Assembly (NCBI RefSeq): GCF_014287705.1
Contig: NZ_JACOOY010000007.1
Coordinates: forward strand, 1-64,000
Source of the DNA: Dorea_D hominis
GTDB lineage: Bacteria; Bacillota; Clostridia; Lachnospirales; Lachnospiraceae
DNA: 64,000 nucleotides
Direction of reading: 5' to 3'
Shown here: positions 16,024-25,197 of the stretch, piece after piece
How the letters are laid out: each line of letters starts with the position of its first letter
How positions within the stretch are numbered: position 1 is the stretch's first letter
Position numbers and translations under genes: made by a program
The notes under the pieces: generated by a model
Told to the model about the DNA's origin: nothing
Database searches by the model: none
Seen by the model: the letters and a program-made list of their open reading frames with translations, nothing else

Positions 16024-17032
16024 AGGAAAATATCCACGGAAATATGAAGAAAAATACAAAGAATTAAATCCGGAGAAATACAAAGAAACGATTGCACATG
16101 TGATCAGCAAGGGAAATACGCCTGCCGGTATGCATATATCTATCATGGTAAAAGAGATCCTGGATTTCCTTCAGATAAAGCCGGGAGAAACAGGATTTGA
16201 TGCAACGCTTGGATATGGCGGGCATACAAAGGCAATGATGGAATGTCTGAAAGGCGAAGGTCATATGTATGCGACAGATGTCGATCCGGAAGAATCAGCA
16301 AAGACAAAGAAACGTCTTGCAGAACAGGGTTTCGGTGAAGATATCCTGACAGTAAAACTTCAGAACTTCTGTACGATTGATGAGATTGCAGAAGAAATAG
16401 GTGGTTTTGATTTTATCCTTGCGGATCTGGGTGTTTCATCTATGCAGATCGATAATCCGAAACGAGGATTTTCTTTCCGTGCTGACGGTCCGCTGGATCT
16501 GCGGCTGAATCAGGAGAAAGGAATCAGCGCTGCAGAGCGTTTGGATGAGATCAGCAGGGAAGAGCTTGCCGGAATGTTATATGAAAATTCTGACGAGCCA
16601 TACTGTGAAGAGATTGCAAAAGCAATTACAGATGAGATTCGCAAGGGAAACCGTGTAGATACGACTACAAAATTGCGGGAGCTTATTGCAGATACACTGG
16701 ATTTTCTCCCGGAGAAGGAGAAGAAAGATACGATCCGCAAGACTTGCCAGAGAGTGTTCCAGGCACTTCGTATTGATGTAAACCGTGAGTTTGAAGTACT
16801 GTATGAATTTATGGAAAAGCTTCCGGATGCGTTAAAACCGGGAGGACGTGTGGCGATTCTTACTTTCCATTCAGGAGAAGACAAGTTGGTGAAAAAGGCT
16901 TTAAAAGCTGGATATAAAGCGGGAATTTATTCTGATTACGCGAAAGATGTGATCCGCCCATCTGCGCAGGAGTGCGCACAGAACGGACGTGCAAGATCTA
17001 CGAAGATGCGTTGGGCTATTAAAGCTCGGTAA
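15977..17032 (+). CDS. RsmH-like 16S rRNA (cytosine-N4) methyltransferase, N-terminally extended
   Basis: A 351-residue SAM-dependent methyltransferase of the RsmH/MraW family. Motif I is DATLGYGGHT near 77 (usually DGTLGGGGH), followed by ATDVDPE, ILADLGVSS, GFSFRADGPLDLR and the C-terminal LTFHSGEDK and RARSTKMRWA blocks. An extra basic N-terminal tail of about 50 residues precedes the domain. The usual neighbours of rsmH (mraZ, ftsL, pbp) are absent, so this may be a second RsmH paralogue rather than the cell-division cluster gene. AGGAG at 15968-15972 supports ATG 15977. Confidence 0.85.
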   Translation: MEQNTEKVHKRRVRYKGKYPRKYEEKYKELNPEKYKETIAHVISKGNTPAGMHISIMVKEILDFLQIKPGETGFDATLGYGGHTKAMMECLKGEGHMYATDVDPEESAKTKKRLAEQGFGEDILTVKLQNFCTIDEIAEEIGGFDFILADLGVSSMQIDNPKRGFSFRADGPLDLRLNQEKGISAAERLDEISREELAGMLYENSDEPYCEEIAKAITDEIRKGNRVDTTTKLRELIADTLDFLPEKEKKDTIRKTCQRVFQALRIDVNREFEVLYEFMEKLPDALKPGGRVAILTFHSGEDKLVKKALKAGYKAGIYSDYAKDVIRPSAQECAQNGRARSTKMRWAIKAR

Positions 17033-17036
17033 TTTT

Positions 17037-17069
17037 AAAAGGGGAACTATTCTTTGATGTTCCCCTTTT
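17037..17069. terminator. Bidirectional terminator between convergent genes
   Basis: AAAAGGGGAAC (17037-17047) and GTTCCCCTTTT (17059-17069) form an 11-bp stem with A and T flanks, so it can stop transcripts from both the rsmH-like gene and the minus-strand HD gene, whose stop codon it overlaps. Confidence 0.85.
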
Positions 17070-17634
17070 TGATGTTTTCTTTCAGAATCTGGTCTGTAAT
17101 TTCATATAACTGCTTAGAGCCATATCTGGTTTTCTGCTGTCTGCCATAAACCTGTGAGGCGTATACTTCATGTTCCCGCCAGTCAGCACCGCCATTACTG
17201 TTGTTGAGAAGAAGAGGCTGTAGGTTATCCATTACGTGGGCGAATCTGGATTCAGCGGTTCTGGCTTCTTCAAATTCGTCAAAAAGAGCAGTCAGCTCTT
17301 CTTTCTGTGCATTCGGAAGTAAGGAAAAAATTCGTTCTTTTGCGGCATCTTCTCGTGCTTTCTGTGTTTTCAGCCCTTCTGTGTCATAAGCGTAAGTATC
17401 CCCGGCATCAATTTCTACAATGTCATGGATCAGACACATGATCATGACTTTGGTAATATCAACCGGTTCGTTAGAATATTCTTTTAAAAGATATGCCATG
17501 ATCGCCATATGCCAGGCATGTTCTGCATCATTTTCACGTCTGCCGTGGCCGGACAGATGTGTCTGTCTTAAAATGTTTTTCTCTTTATCAATTTCCAGAA
17601 TAAAGTCAAGCTGTTGTTTTAATTTATCGTTCAT
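17047..17634 (-). CDS. HD domain hydrolase (YfbR/5'-nucleotidase-like)
   Basis: A 195-residue protein with the HD metal site: His39 (AEHAWHMA), the His70-Asp71 pair (CLIHDIVEIDAGD) and Asp137-region residues later in the chain (HVMDNLQP). This pattern matches the YfbR/HDDC2-like group of deoxynucleoside 5'-monophosphatases. The frame is open to 17715, but AGGAGG at 17641-17646 selects ATG 17634. It is monocistronic. Confidence 0.85.
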   Translation of the reverse strand: MNDKLKQQLDFILEIDKEKNILRQTHLSGHGRRENDAEHAWHMAIMAYLLKEYSNEPVDITKVMIMCLIHDIVEIDAGDTYAYDTEGLKTQKAREDAAKERIFSLLPNAQKEELTALFDEFEEARTAESRFAHVMDNLQPLLLNNSNGGADWREHEVYASQVYGRQQKTRYGSKQLYEITDQILKENIKKGNIKE

Positions 17635-17769
17635 GTTAATGTCCTCCTGTACATATATCGCGGGACAAAGTCCCATTTTTTGACTCATAATAGGGCTGAT
17701 TTCAAAATCATACAATTACACATGAGCAGGTTCAGACGGAAGTATGATCTTGTTATCCGGATATCATAT

Positions 17770-17798
17770 TTTACATATAGAATAGTGCGTGTTATACT
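17770..17798 (+). promoter_or_regulatory. Promoter of the MATE exporter gene
   Basis: TTTACA (17770-17775) and TATACT (17793-17798) with a 17-base spacer, 32 bases before the ATG. Confidence 0.7.
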
Positions 17799-17830
17799 AA
17801 AAAGCAAGATATAAAAAGGATTAAATATAA

Positions 17831-19198
17831 ATGAAACGAATTGATTTTGAAAATGGAACGGTTACGGGAAATATACTGGGAGCTGCGCTTCCGATGCTGG
17901 TGGCGCAGATTTTAAATCTGTTATATAACATTGTGGATCGAATATATATTGCGCGTATTCCAGAGGTAGGAACAGCAGCACTTGGAGGAGTGGGACTTTG
18001 TTTTCCTGTTATCGTGATCATTACAGCATTTGCAAATCTGTTTGGTGGAGGTGGTGCGCCCTTATTTTCCATAGACAGAGGAAGAAAGAAAGAGCAAGAG
18101 GCAACACGTATTATGAATACGTCGTTTTCGCTTGTATGTTCCAGTGCTTTGTTGTTAATGATGATCGGACTTTTATTCTCCCATCCGATTCTGACGCTGT
18201 TTGGAGCATCCAGAAGTGTAATGGTTTATGCACGTCCGTATCTGATGGTCTATCTGATTGGTACGCTTCCATCTATGGTTGCAGTTGGCATGAATCCATT
18301 TATCAACGCACAGGGTTATTCGCTGGTTGGTATGCTTTCGGTTGCAATCGGTGCAGTTGTGAATCTGATTTTAGATCCTCTGTTTATCTTTGTATTTGGA
18401 ATGGGAGTACGTGGTGCGGCGTGTGCAACTGTAATTTCACAGTGTTTGTCTGCATTGTTTGTATTTTATTTTTTGACAAGAAAAGCAGAGTTAAAGGTGC
18501 GGCTACTAAAGAAAAATGAAATAGCAGAAAATATCGGATATGCGAAAAATATTATAAGTCTTGGAATGGCAGGATTTATTATGCAACTTACAAACGGTCT
18601 GGTAACGATCTGCTGTAACAATGTACTTGCAGTGACCGGAGGCGATATTTATATTTCGGTGATGACGATTATTTCCAGCGTGCGTCAGCTTGTAGAGACG
18701 CCGATCCATGCGATGAATGAGGGGGCATCTCCAATCTTGAGTTATAACTATGGTGCAAGACGCCCGGCAAGAGTCCGCAAGGCGGGCGTTGTACTGGCAA
18801 TGATGATGATTTTGTATACCGGAGTTATGTGGAGTGTGATTATTCTGGAACCAGGTGCGCTTATACGTATTTTCAGTACAGATGCAGAATTGATGCAGGA
18901 TGCAATGACTGCGCTTAATCAGTATTTCGCAGCATTTATTTTTATGGATTTCCAGTATATGGGACAGACAGTATTCAAATCCCTGAACAAAAAGAAGCAG
19001 GCGATTTTCTTCTCCCTGCTTCGTAAAGTGTTTATAGTTGTGCCGCTGACATATTTTATGCCATACGTTTTACATATGGGAACTTCCGGTGTGTTCCTTG
19101 CAGAACCGGTGTCCAATGTAATCGGTGGCAGTCTGTGTTTTATTACAATGCTGTGTATGATTTTGCCGGAACTGAAACGGATGGAAGTACCTGCTTAG
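17831..19198 (+). CDS. MATE family multidrug efflux transporter
   Basis: A 455-residue protein with twelve predicted hydrophobic helices and the two-fold MATE architecture. The start GNILGAALPMLVAQILNLLYN and the NPFINAQGYS loop are typical of the DinF/NorM-like clostridial MATE group. It should export cationic compounds in exchange for sodium or protons. AAAAGGA at 17814-17820 lies ten bases before ATG 17831. It is transcribed alone, converging on the malQ gene. Confidence 0.9.
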   Translation: MKRIDFENGTVTGNILGAALPMLVAQILNLLYNIVDRIYIARIPEVGTAALGGVGLCFPVIVIITAFANLFGGGGAPLFSIDRGRKKEQEATRIMNTSFSLVCSSALLLMMIGLLFSHPILTLFGASRSVMVYARPYLMVYLIGTLPSMVAVGMNPFINAQGYSLVGMLSVAIGAVVNLILDPLFIFVFGMGVRGAACATVISQCLSALFVFYFLTRKAELKVRLLKKNEIAENIGYAKNIISLGMAGFIMQLTNGLVTICCNNVLAVTGGDIYISVMTIISSVRQLVETPIHAMNEGASPILSYNYGARRPARVRKAGVVLAMMMILYTGVMWSVIILEPGALIRIFSTDAELMQDAMTALNQYFAAFIFMDFQYMGQTVFKSLNKKKQAIFFSLLRKVFIVVPLTYFMPYVLHMGTSGVFLAEPVSNVIGGSLCFITMLCMILPELKRMEVPA

Positions 19199-19276
19199 AA
19201 TGCCTTTTTGAATCTCCGTGCTGGGTGGTAACACATGAGTGCAATGAAGACTTCAATTAATTCAAGCCAACCGAAA

Positions 19277-20779
19277 TTAGAACGATTTATTTTGTTTTTC
19301 AGGAAGACGCTCGTACAACCATGTCATACGCTTCAAGCGCTTCACTGTCTGTGCATCAAATTGATTCTTTTCCATACGCCAGGCCCAGTTTTCGCCGAGT
19401 GTGGATGGTGTATTAATTCTCGCCCTGCCATCCAGATTCAGCAGATCCTGCATCGGTGTGATGCAAAGGTTCGCGTTGCTGTTCATCGTAAGGCGGATAA
19501 AATCCCATGCCAGATCGTCTTCGTCGAGACGTGATGTATGCATATATTCTTTTGCAAAATCTCGCGTTGCTTTATCTGTACTGTGATACCATCCTCTTGT
19601 CGTATCGTTGTCATGCGTGCCGGTATACACAACGCTGTTCTTTGGATAATTGTGCGGAAGATAGGCAGAACCGCCGTTTGGGTCGAATGCAAACTGTGCC
19701 ACTTTCATTCCCGGAAAACCACTATCAGATAACATCTGGAGAACAGTTTCTGTCAGAAATCCAAGATCTTCTGCAATAATGTTTAATTTTCCAAGCTTTT
19801 CTTCGATTGTGTGGAAGAGTTCCATTCCAGGACCAGGCATCCATGTGCCATCTACTGCGGTTTTATTTCCATAAGGAATGGAATAATATTCATCGAATCC
19901 ACGGAAATGATCAATTCGGACTACGTCATATAATTTGAAACAATGACGGATCCGCTTGATCCACCAGTCGTACCCGGTCTTTTTATGATAGTCCCAATTG
20001 TACAATGGGTTGCCCCACAGCTGTCCGGTTGCAGAAAAATCATCCGGAGGACATCCTGCTACTGCCAACGGATTATTCAATTCATCAAACTGAAACAACT
20101 CTGGAGATGCCCATGTATCCGCACCATCAAACGCTACATAGATCGGAATATCACCGATGATCTGAATGCCTTGTGCATTTGCATAGGCATGAAGCTTTGT
20201 CCATTGTTTATCGAATTCATATTGCTGGAATTTATAAAATGCAATCTCTTCTGCCAGTTCATTTCTTGCATTTTCAAGTGCATCCTCTTCACGGTTTTTT
20301 AGAGGAGCTTCCCATTCATTCCAGCTGATTCCATTTTTACTGTCTTTGATTGCCATGTAAAGACTGTAATCATCCAGCCAGTATGCATTTTCATTTATAA
20401 AGTGATCATATGCTTCGTCATTTTTAAAACGCGCAAATGCTTTTTTCAGCATTTTGAATCTAGAATTGTAAATTTTTTCGTAATCAATACAGTCTGCCTT
20501 GTCTCCAAAGTCATACGCTTTACATTCTTTTTTTGTCAGAAGTCCTTCTTTGATCAATGTCTTGGGATCAATAAAATATGGATTCCCTGCGTATGTGGAG
20601 AAGGACTGGTACGGGGAGTCCCCGTATCCAGTCGGTCCAAGCGGCAGGATCTGCCAATAACTCTGTCCGGCCTCTTTTAATCGATCTATAAACTTATATG
20701 CCTCTTTTGAGAAACAGCCAATCCCGTATTTGGACGGCAATGAAAATACCGGTAATAATACTCCGCTTGTTCTTTCCAT
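19277..20779 (-). CDS. malQ: 4-alpha-glucanotransferase (amylomaltase), copy 1
   Basis: A 500-residue GH77 enzyme of normal bacterial length. Visible blocks are GPTGYGDSPYQS, the nucleophile region VRIDHFRGFDEYY, the acid/base region IIAEDLGFL, and THDNDTTRGW. It transfers glucan segments between maltodextrins, making longer chains suited to phosphorylase and releasing glucose. It follows glgP by 12 bases on the same strand, so the two should be one operon for cytoplasmic maltodextrin or glycogen turnover. AGGAGGAGC at 20783-20791 precedes ATG 20779. Confidence 0.95.
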   Translation of the reverse strand: MERTSGVLLPVFSLPSKYGIGCFSKEAYKFIDRLKEAGQSYWQILPLGPTGYGDSPYQSFSTYAGNPYFIDPKTLIKEGLLTKKECKAYDFGDKADCIDYEKIYNSRFKMLKKAFARFKNDEAYDHFINENAYWLDDYSLYMAIKDSKNGISWNEWEAPLKNREEDALENARNELAEEIAFYKFQQYEFDKQWTKLHAYANAQGIQIIGDIPIYVAFDGADTWASPELFQFDELNNPLAVAGCPPDDFSATGQLWGNPLYNWDYHKKTGYDWWIKRIRHCFKLYDVVRIDHFRGFDEYYSIPYGNKTAVDGTWMPGPGMELFHTIEEKLGKLNIIAEDLGFLTETVLQMLSDSGFPGMKVAQFAFDPNGGSAYLPHNYPKNSVVYTGTHDNDTTRGWYHSTDKATRDFAKEYMHTSRLDEDDLAWDFIRLTMNSNANLCITPMQDLLNLDGRARINTPSTLGENWAWRMEKNQFDAQTVKRLKRMTWLYERLPEKQNKSF

Positions 20780-20791
20780 GTGCTCCTCCTC

Positions 20792-23044
20792 TTACAGATG
20801 CCAGATGTCGTTGTTGTACTCTTCAATTGTTCGATCAGATGAGAAATATCCTGCTCTCGCAATATTTACAAGTGCTTTTTTAGCCCATGTTTTCTGATCT
20901 GTATAAGCTTTCAGTGCTTCTTCTTTCTTTTCTTTGTAGCTGTCAAAGTCAAGAAGTGTCATGAACCAGTCTTTGCTGATGATTTCATGCTGCAATCTTT
21001 CAAGGTTTTCCTTCTGCCCAACTTTCAAAATTTCATCGCTTGTGATAAAGTCAATTGCTGCTTTGATGGACGGATTCTTTTCATAGAAGTCTTTTGCGAC
21101 GTAATCTGCTTTTACGTAATGTTCGATCACGTCGTCGCTGGAAGCACCGAATACAAAAATGTTATCGTTGCCGACAAGCTCGTGGATCTCCACATTTGCG
21201 CCGTCTTCTGTTCCAAGTGTTATAGCTCCGTTCAGCATGAATTTCATATTACCGGTTCCGCTTGCCTCTTTAGATGCAAGTGAGATTTGTTCAGAAATGT
21301 CGCATGCCGGAATTAATTTTTCCGCTTTTGTTACATTGTAGTTTTCAACCATAACAACTTTCAGATATGGGCTTACTTCAGGATCATTGTTAATGATCTC
21401 CTGCAGACAGAGAATCAGATGAATGATATCTTTTGCAATTACATAAGCCGGTGCGGCTTTTGCTCCAAAGATCGCTGTCACAGGTGCTGCAGGAATCTTT
21501 CCTGCTTTAATTTCAAGATATTTATCAATAATATATAATGCATTCAGCTGCTGACGTTTGTACTCATGAAGACGTTTGATCTGAATGTCGAAGATCGTAT
21601 CTGCACTCACTTTTACGCCCTGTGTCTCTTCCAGATATTTGCACAATGCTTTTTTGTTTGCGTGTTTGATTGCAACTAATCGGTTAAGTACCTTTTCATC
21701 ATCCTTAAACGCAAGCAGTTTTTCAAGTTCCGCTGCATCTTTTTTATATCCTTCTCCAATGAGTTCATCAAGAAGTGCTGTCAGAGCCGGGTTACAGTGC
21801 AGCAGCCAACGACGGAATGTAATACCATTTGTCTTATTATTAAACTTCTCCGGGTAAATCTTGTAGAAGGTATTTAATTCAGTCTCTTTCAGAATGTCTG
21901 TATGAAGAGAAGCAACACCATTTACGCTGAAACCATAATGGATATCAATATGTGCCATATGAACAGTATCATTTCTGTCGATAATAGAAACGCTTTCATC
22001 ATCATATTTTCTTCTTACTTTGTCATCTAATACTTCAATGATTGGCATTAACTGTGGAACGACCTTCTTCAAATAGTATACCGGCCATTTTTCCAGTGCC
22101 TCTGCAAGGATGGTATGGTTTGTATAGGCGCATGTTTTAGAAACAACTTCGATCGCCTCGTCCATGTCTAAGCCCTTCTCTACAAGAAGACGGATCAATT
22201 CCGGAATTACCATTGTCGGGTGGGTATCATTGATCTGGATCACTGCATAATCAGCAAGATCATGAAGGTTGCACCCCTTTGCTATACATTCATCGAGAAT
22301 CAGCTGTGCACCTGCACTTACCATGAAATACTGCTGATAAATGCGAAGCAGTCTTCCATTCTCATCGCTGTCATCCGGGTATAAGAAAAGTGTCAGGTTT
22401 TTCTCAATGTCTTCTTTATCAAAAGTAATTCCATCTTCCACGATCGTCTCATCTACAGAGTCGATGTCGAAGAGATGTAATTTATTTGTCTTATTGTTGT
22501 ATCCTGTCACTTCAATGTCATACATTCTTGCATTTACATTGAGCCCTTTGAATGACACCGGGTAAATAACATCTGTTTTTTTCAGCCATGATTTTGATTC
22601 GATCCATGGATTCGGAGTTTCTCGCTGAAGATTGTTTTTAAACTCCTGTTTGAAAAGTCCGAGATGATAGTTCAGACCGACACCGTCTCCGGCAAGTCCG
22701 AGTGTTGCGATTGAGTCAAGGAAACAAGCTGCCAGACGTCCAAGTCCGCCATTGCCGAGTGACGGCTCTGGTTCTACTTCTTCAATTTCCGCAATGTTCT
22801 TTCCGTTTTGTGCGAGCACATCTTTTACTTCATTGAAAATACCAAGATTGATCATATTGTTAGAAAGCAGTTTTCCAATAAGGAATTCTGCGGAAATGTA
22901 GTACAGCTTCTTTTTGCTGTCTGTGCGTTCCTTTTCGCCTGCCATTTCCTGCACCATGCTAAGAAGTGCGTCATAGATTTCTTCATTGGAAGCCTGCGCG
23001 ATCTTTTTTCCAAGTTTTTCCTGTAATGTTGTCTGAATGTTCAT
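20792..23044 (-). CDS. glgP: Glycogen/maltodextrin phosphorylase
   Basis: A 750-residue GT35 phosphorylase, somewhat shorter than the ~800-840 residues of E. coli and muscle enzymes, mainly through a shorter N-terminal part. The pyridoxal-phosphate lysine is in GTGNMKFMLNGA; LGNGGLGRLAACF and NGITFRRWL are further family blocks. It releases glucose 1-phosphate from alpha-1,4 glucans. AAAGGAGAT at 23050-23058 precedes ATG 23044. The AraC-type gene is divergent from it and may be its regulator. Confidence 0.95.
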   Translation of the reverse strand: MNIQTTLQEKLGKKIAQASNEEIYDALLSMVQEMAGEKERTDSKKKLYYISAEFLIGKLLSNNMINLGIFNEVKDVLAQNGKNIAEIEEVEPEPSLGNGGLGRLAACFLDSIATLGLAGDGVGLNYHLGLFKQEFKNNLQRETPNPWIESKSWLKKTDVIYPVSFKGLNVNARMYDIEVTGYNNKTNKLHLFDIDSVDETIVEDGITFDKEDIEKNLTLFLYPDDSDENGRLLRIYQQYFMVSAGAQLILDECIAKGCNLHDLADYAVIQINDTHPTMVIPELIRLLVEKGLDMDEAIEVVSKTCAYTNHTILAEALEKWPVYYLKKVVPQLMPIIEVLDDKVRRKYDDESVSIIDRNDTVHMAHIDIHYGFSVNGVASLHTDILKETELNTFYKIYPEKFNNKTNGITFRRWLLHCNPALTALLDELIGEGYKKDAAELEKLLAFKDDEKVLNRLVAIKHANKKALCKYLEETQGVKVSADTIFDIQIKRLHEYKRQQLNALYIIDKYLEIKAGKIPAAPVTAIFGAKAAPAYVIAKDIIHLILCLQEIINNDPEVSPYLKVVMVENYNVTKAEKLIPACDISEQISLASKEASGTGNMKFMLNGAITLGTEDGANVEIHELVGNDNIFVFGASSDDVIEHYVKADYVAKDFYEKNPSIKAAIDFITSDEILKVGQKENLERLQHEIISKDWFMTLLDFDSYKEKKEEALKAYTDQKTWAKKALVNIARAGYFSSDRTIEEYNNDIWHL

Positions 23045-23145
23045 TTGAATAATCTCCTTTCAAATCGAATTCGGGTTTATGTAACATTTTTGCTGTTTTG
23101 TCATTGGTTTATAATTGTATTTTAATATGATTCCATGCCAATATC

Positions 23146-23175
23146 TTGCAATATACTTGTAATCTATTGTACAAT
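23146..23175 (+). promoter_or_regulatory. Promoter of the AraC-type regulator
   Basis: TTGCAA (23146-23151) and TACAAT (23170-23175), spacer 18, in the divergent region between glgP and the regulator. Confidence 0.6.
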
Positions 23176-23227
23176 ACTATCATTCTAATAGATTTTTATG
23201 GACTCGTTGAAAGGACTTTGTTTTCTT

Positions 23228-24103
23228 ATGAATATTAATGAATATCAGAACTATCACGAAACAAAATCACATACATCCGCAGAATTTCCTTATAATACGT
23301 ATCTATGCTCTATTCCGCTTGATTTTCCGGGAGTGCCGTTGCACTGGCACGATGAGATGGAACTTGTCGTTATTAAAAAAGGGCAGGGTTATGTTTCTGT
23401 GGACTTTGATAAGCATCTGGTGCACAGCGGAGATATTATTATGATATGTCCGGGCTGTCTTCATGCCATTGAGCAGGATGCTTCTTATAAAATGGAGTAT
23501 GAAAATATTATTTTTAAACCGGAGTTACTCTCTTCCGGAGCAAATGATTTGTGTATGCTTCAATATATGAAGCCGCTTCTTGACGGGACTTTGCCGGTGG
23601 AACATTTTCTTACTCCTGCTCATGAAGTTTTTGAGTCTCTAAGCAATTGCATCCGACAGATTGACCTTGTCTGTGCAGACCAGACAACCGGGTGGCAGCT
23701 TGCAGTAAAAAGTGCACTGTTTTACTTTTTCTTTCTTCTGATTTCTGAAAGACAGAAAAAAACAGTTTCCATTTCTCACAATCCAAAATCCTTGGAGAAA
23801 ATGAAAACTGTTTTGAAATATGTAGAAGAGCATTATACAGAAAAACTTACAATTGATGACATGGCGAAACTTACCTTTTACAGTAAATCTCATTTTATGA
23901 AGTTTTTCAAAGTTCATATGGGAACTGGATTTACCGAATATTTAAACGATTATCGTCTTGCTATGGCTGCAAGGCTTCTTAAATCATCCGATGAATCTAT
24001 TCTGATGATCGCAGAAGAAAGCGGTTTCGATAATCTGTCTTATTTTAATCGTATTTTCAAAAGAAAATATGGTGTTTCCCCCGGAAGCTACAGAAAATCG
24101 TAA
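23228..24103 (+). CDS. AraC family transcriptional regulator with cupin sensor domain
   Basis: About 291 residues: an N-terminal cupin-type ligand domain (HWHDEMELVVIKKGQGYV) and a C-terminal pair of helix-turn-helix motifs (roughly residues 195-290: LTIDDMAKLTFYSKSHFMKFF and ESILMIAEESGFDNLSYFNR). The frame has an earlier ATG at 23198, but that would leave almost no leader after the promoter; AAAGGA at 23210-23215 favours 23228. It is likely a sugar-responsive activator, and the divergent glgP-malQ operon is its most plausible target. Confidence 0.87.
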   Translation: MNINEYQNYHETKSHTSAEFPYNTYLCSIPLDFPGVPLHWHDEMELVVIKKGQGYVSVDFDKHLVHSGDIIMICPGCLHAIEQDASYKMEYENIIFKPELLSSGANDLCMLQYMKPLLDGTLPVEHFLTPAHEVFESLSNCIRQIDLVCADQTTGWQLAVKSALFYFFFLLISERQKKTVSISHNPKSLEKMKTVLKYVEEHYTEKLTIDDMAKLTFYSKSHFMKFFKVHMGTGFTEYLNDYRLAMAARLLKSSDESILMIAEESGFDNLSYFNRIFKRKYGVSPGSYRKS

Positions 24104-24438
24104 GTATCTGTACGCTGCTTACAGCGAAGCAGACAACAATTAACCGGAGAATCCCTGAAAGGGCTTTAGCATCCTTCAAGGTTCGAGCTATCTATGAGAA
24201 ATCTATGTTGGCACGGGTTCGCCAGATAAAATTTAATAAATTTGTAGTGATTTTTCTCAATTTACCTCTTGACAAAAGTCATTATATATTAGATTGTATA
24301 AATGCATTTATTCTGCTATTATCGACAGATTATGAGCTTGTGTTGGGCAGAAAAGGTGTGGCAGCCATCGAGAGAGCACACGAGCTTCACACAGAAAATT
24401 ACTAGAATATAAATAAGAAAGGTGTCTGAAAAAAATCT
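24104..24438. other. Intergenic region with weak hairpins
   Basis: No convincing gene. Small stems are CTGCTT/AAGCAG near 24117-24134, CCCTGAAAGGG near 24151-24161, and a longer-range AGCTTGTGT/ACACGAGCT pair at about 24334-24385. A TTGACA at 24269-24274 lacks a well-spaced -10. The last 30 bases form the leader of the TraX-family gene with an AAGAAAGGTG ribosome site. Confidence 0.5.
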
Positions 24439-25152
24439 ATGAACAATATAAAAGAAAGAATCAAGATATTCTCAGGAGCGCAGCTAAAATATATCGCTTT
24501 TTTATCAATGCTTATTGACCATACAAATAAAGCACTGATCTATCCGAATCTGGATGGCGGAGCATTGAATCGATTGAGTGATTTTTTTGATATTTTAGGA
24601 AGAATCGCTTTCCCGATATTCATCTTCCTTCTTGTGGAAGGATATTTCCACACAAGGAATAAGTGGAGATATTTAACTACACTTCTTGTATTTGGAGTAA
24701 TATCAGAGGTTCCGTTTGATATGTGCACATCGGCCAGATTTGTTGAAGTCAACTGGAACAATATTATGTTCACGCTGGCACTTGTGCTTGCTATGATCTG
24801 GGTGATCGACGTATTGAAAGAGAAGATGGCATCATTACCGAAGGCGTTATGGTATTTCGTATCATTTCTCATTGTAGCGGTATTGTGCTTTGTAGCAATG
24901 AATACAAGTCTGGACTATGAACATCATGCGGTGCTGATCGGTTATTTCTGTTATATTTTTCATGAGAGATGGGCACTTGGAATTCCGTTTTGTTACCTCT
25001 CTATGTTTAAAGAGCCGTGGGCTCTGCTTGGATTTGGATTGACACTTACTTATAATGGAGAGCGTGGAAAACAGAATAAGTTAGTAAATTATCTTTTCTA
25101 TCCGGTGCATTTGCTGATTTTAGGAATCATAAGAATGTGTCTTGGGATTTAA
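24439..25152 (+). CDS. TraX family membrane protein
   Basis: A 237-residue polytopic membrane protein of the TraX family, named after the F-plasmid pilin N-acetylase. Typical segments are IAFLSMLIDHTNK near the start, IGRIAFPIFIFLLVEG-like helix 2, and the final YLFYPVHLLILG. Chromosomal members in Firmicutes occur without conjugation genes and are thought to be membrane acyltransferases of unknown substrate. About seven to eight helices are predicted. It stands alone between the AraC gene and the convergent malQ. Confidence 0.85.
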   Translation: MNNIKERIKIFSGAQLKYIAFLSMLIDHTNKALIYPNLDGGALNRLSDFFDILGRIAFPIFIFLLVEGYFHTRNKWRYLTTLLVFGVISEVPFDMCTSARFVEVNWNNIMFTLALVLAMIWVIDVLKEKMASLPKALWYFVSFLIVAVLCFVAMNTSLDYEHHAVLIGYFCYIFHERWALGIPFCYLSMFKEPWALLGFGLTLTYNGERGKQNKLVNYLFYPVHLLILGIIRMCLGI

Positions 25153-25161
25153 AGAAAAAGA

Positions 25162-25189
25162 GGGCGTAAATGTGAATGCATTTACGCCC
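25162..25189. terminator. Bidirectional terminator
   Basis: GGGCGTAAATG (25162-25172) and CATTTACGCCC (25179-25189) form a perfect 11-bp stem with A-rich 5' and T-containing 3' flanks, between the convergent TraX-family gene and malQ copy 2. Confidence 0.85.
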
Positions 25190-25197
25190 TTTCGCTT

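Noticed and set aside
19221..19232. CTGGGTGGTAAC near the end of the MATE gene, similar to a T-box core
   Set aside because: No stem I, specifier region or terminator around it, and it lies between two convergent gene ends.
24172..24186. GGTTCGAG resembling a tRNA T-arm
   Set aside because: No acceptor, D-arm or anticodon arm can be folded around it.
24205..24405. Open frame of 66 codons before the TraX-family gene
   Set aside because: No ribosome site, no recognisable domain, and a composition change halfway; better explained as intergenic DNA with weak hairpins.
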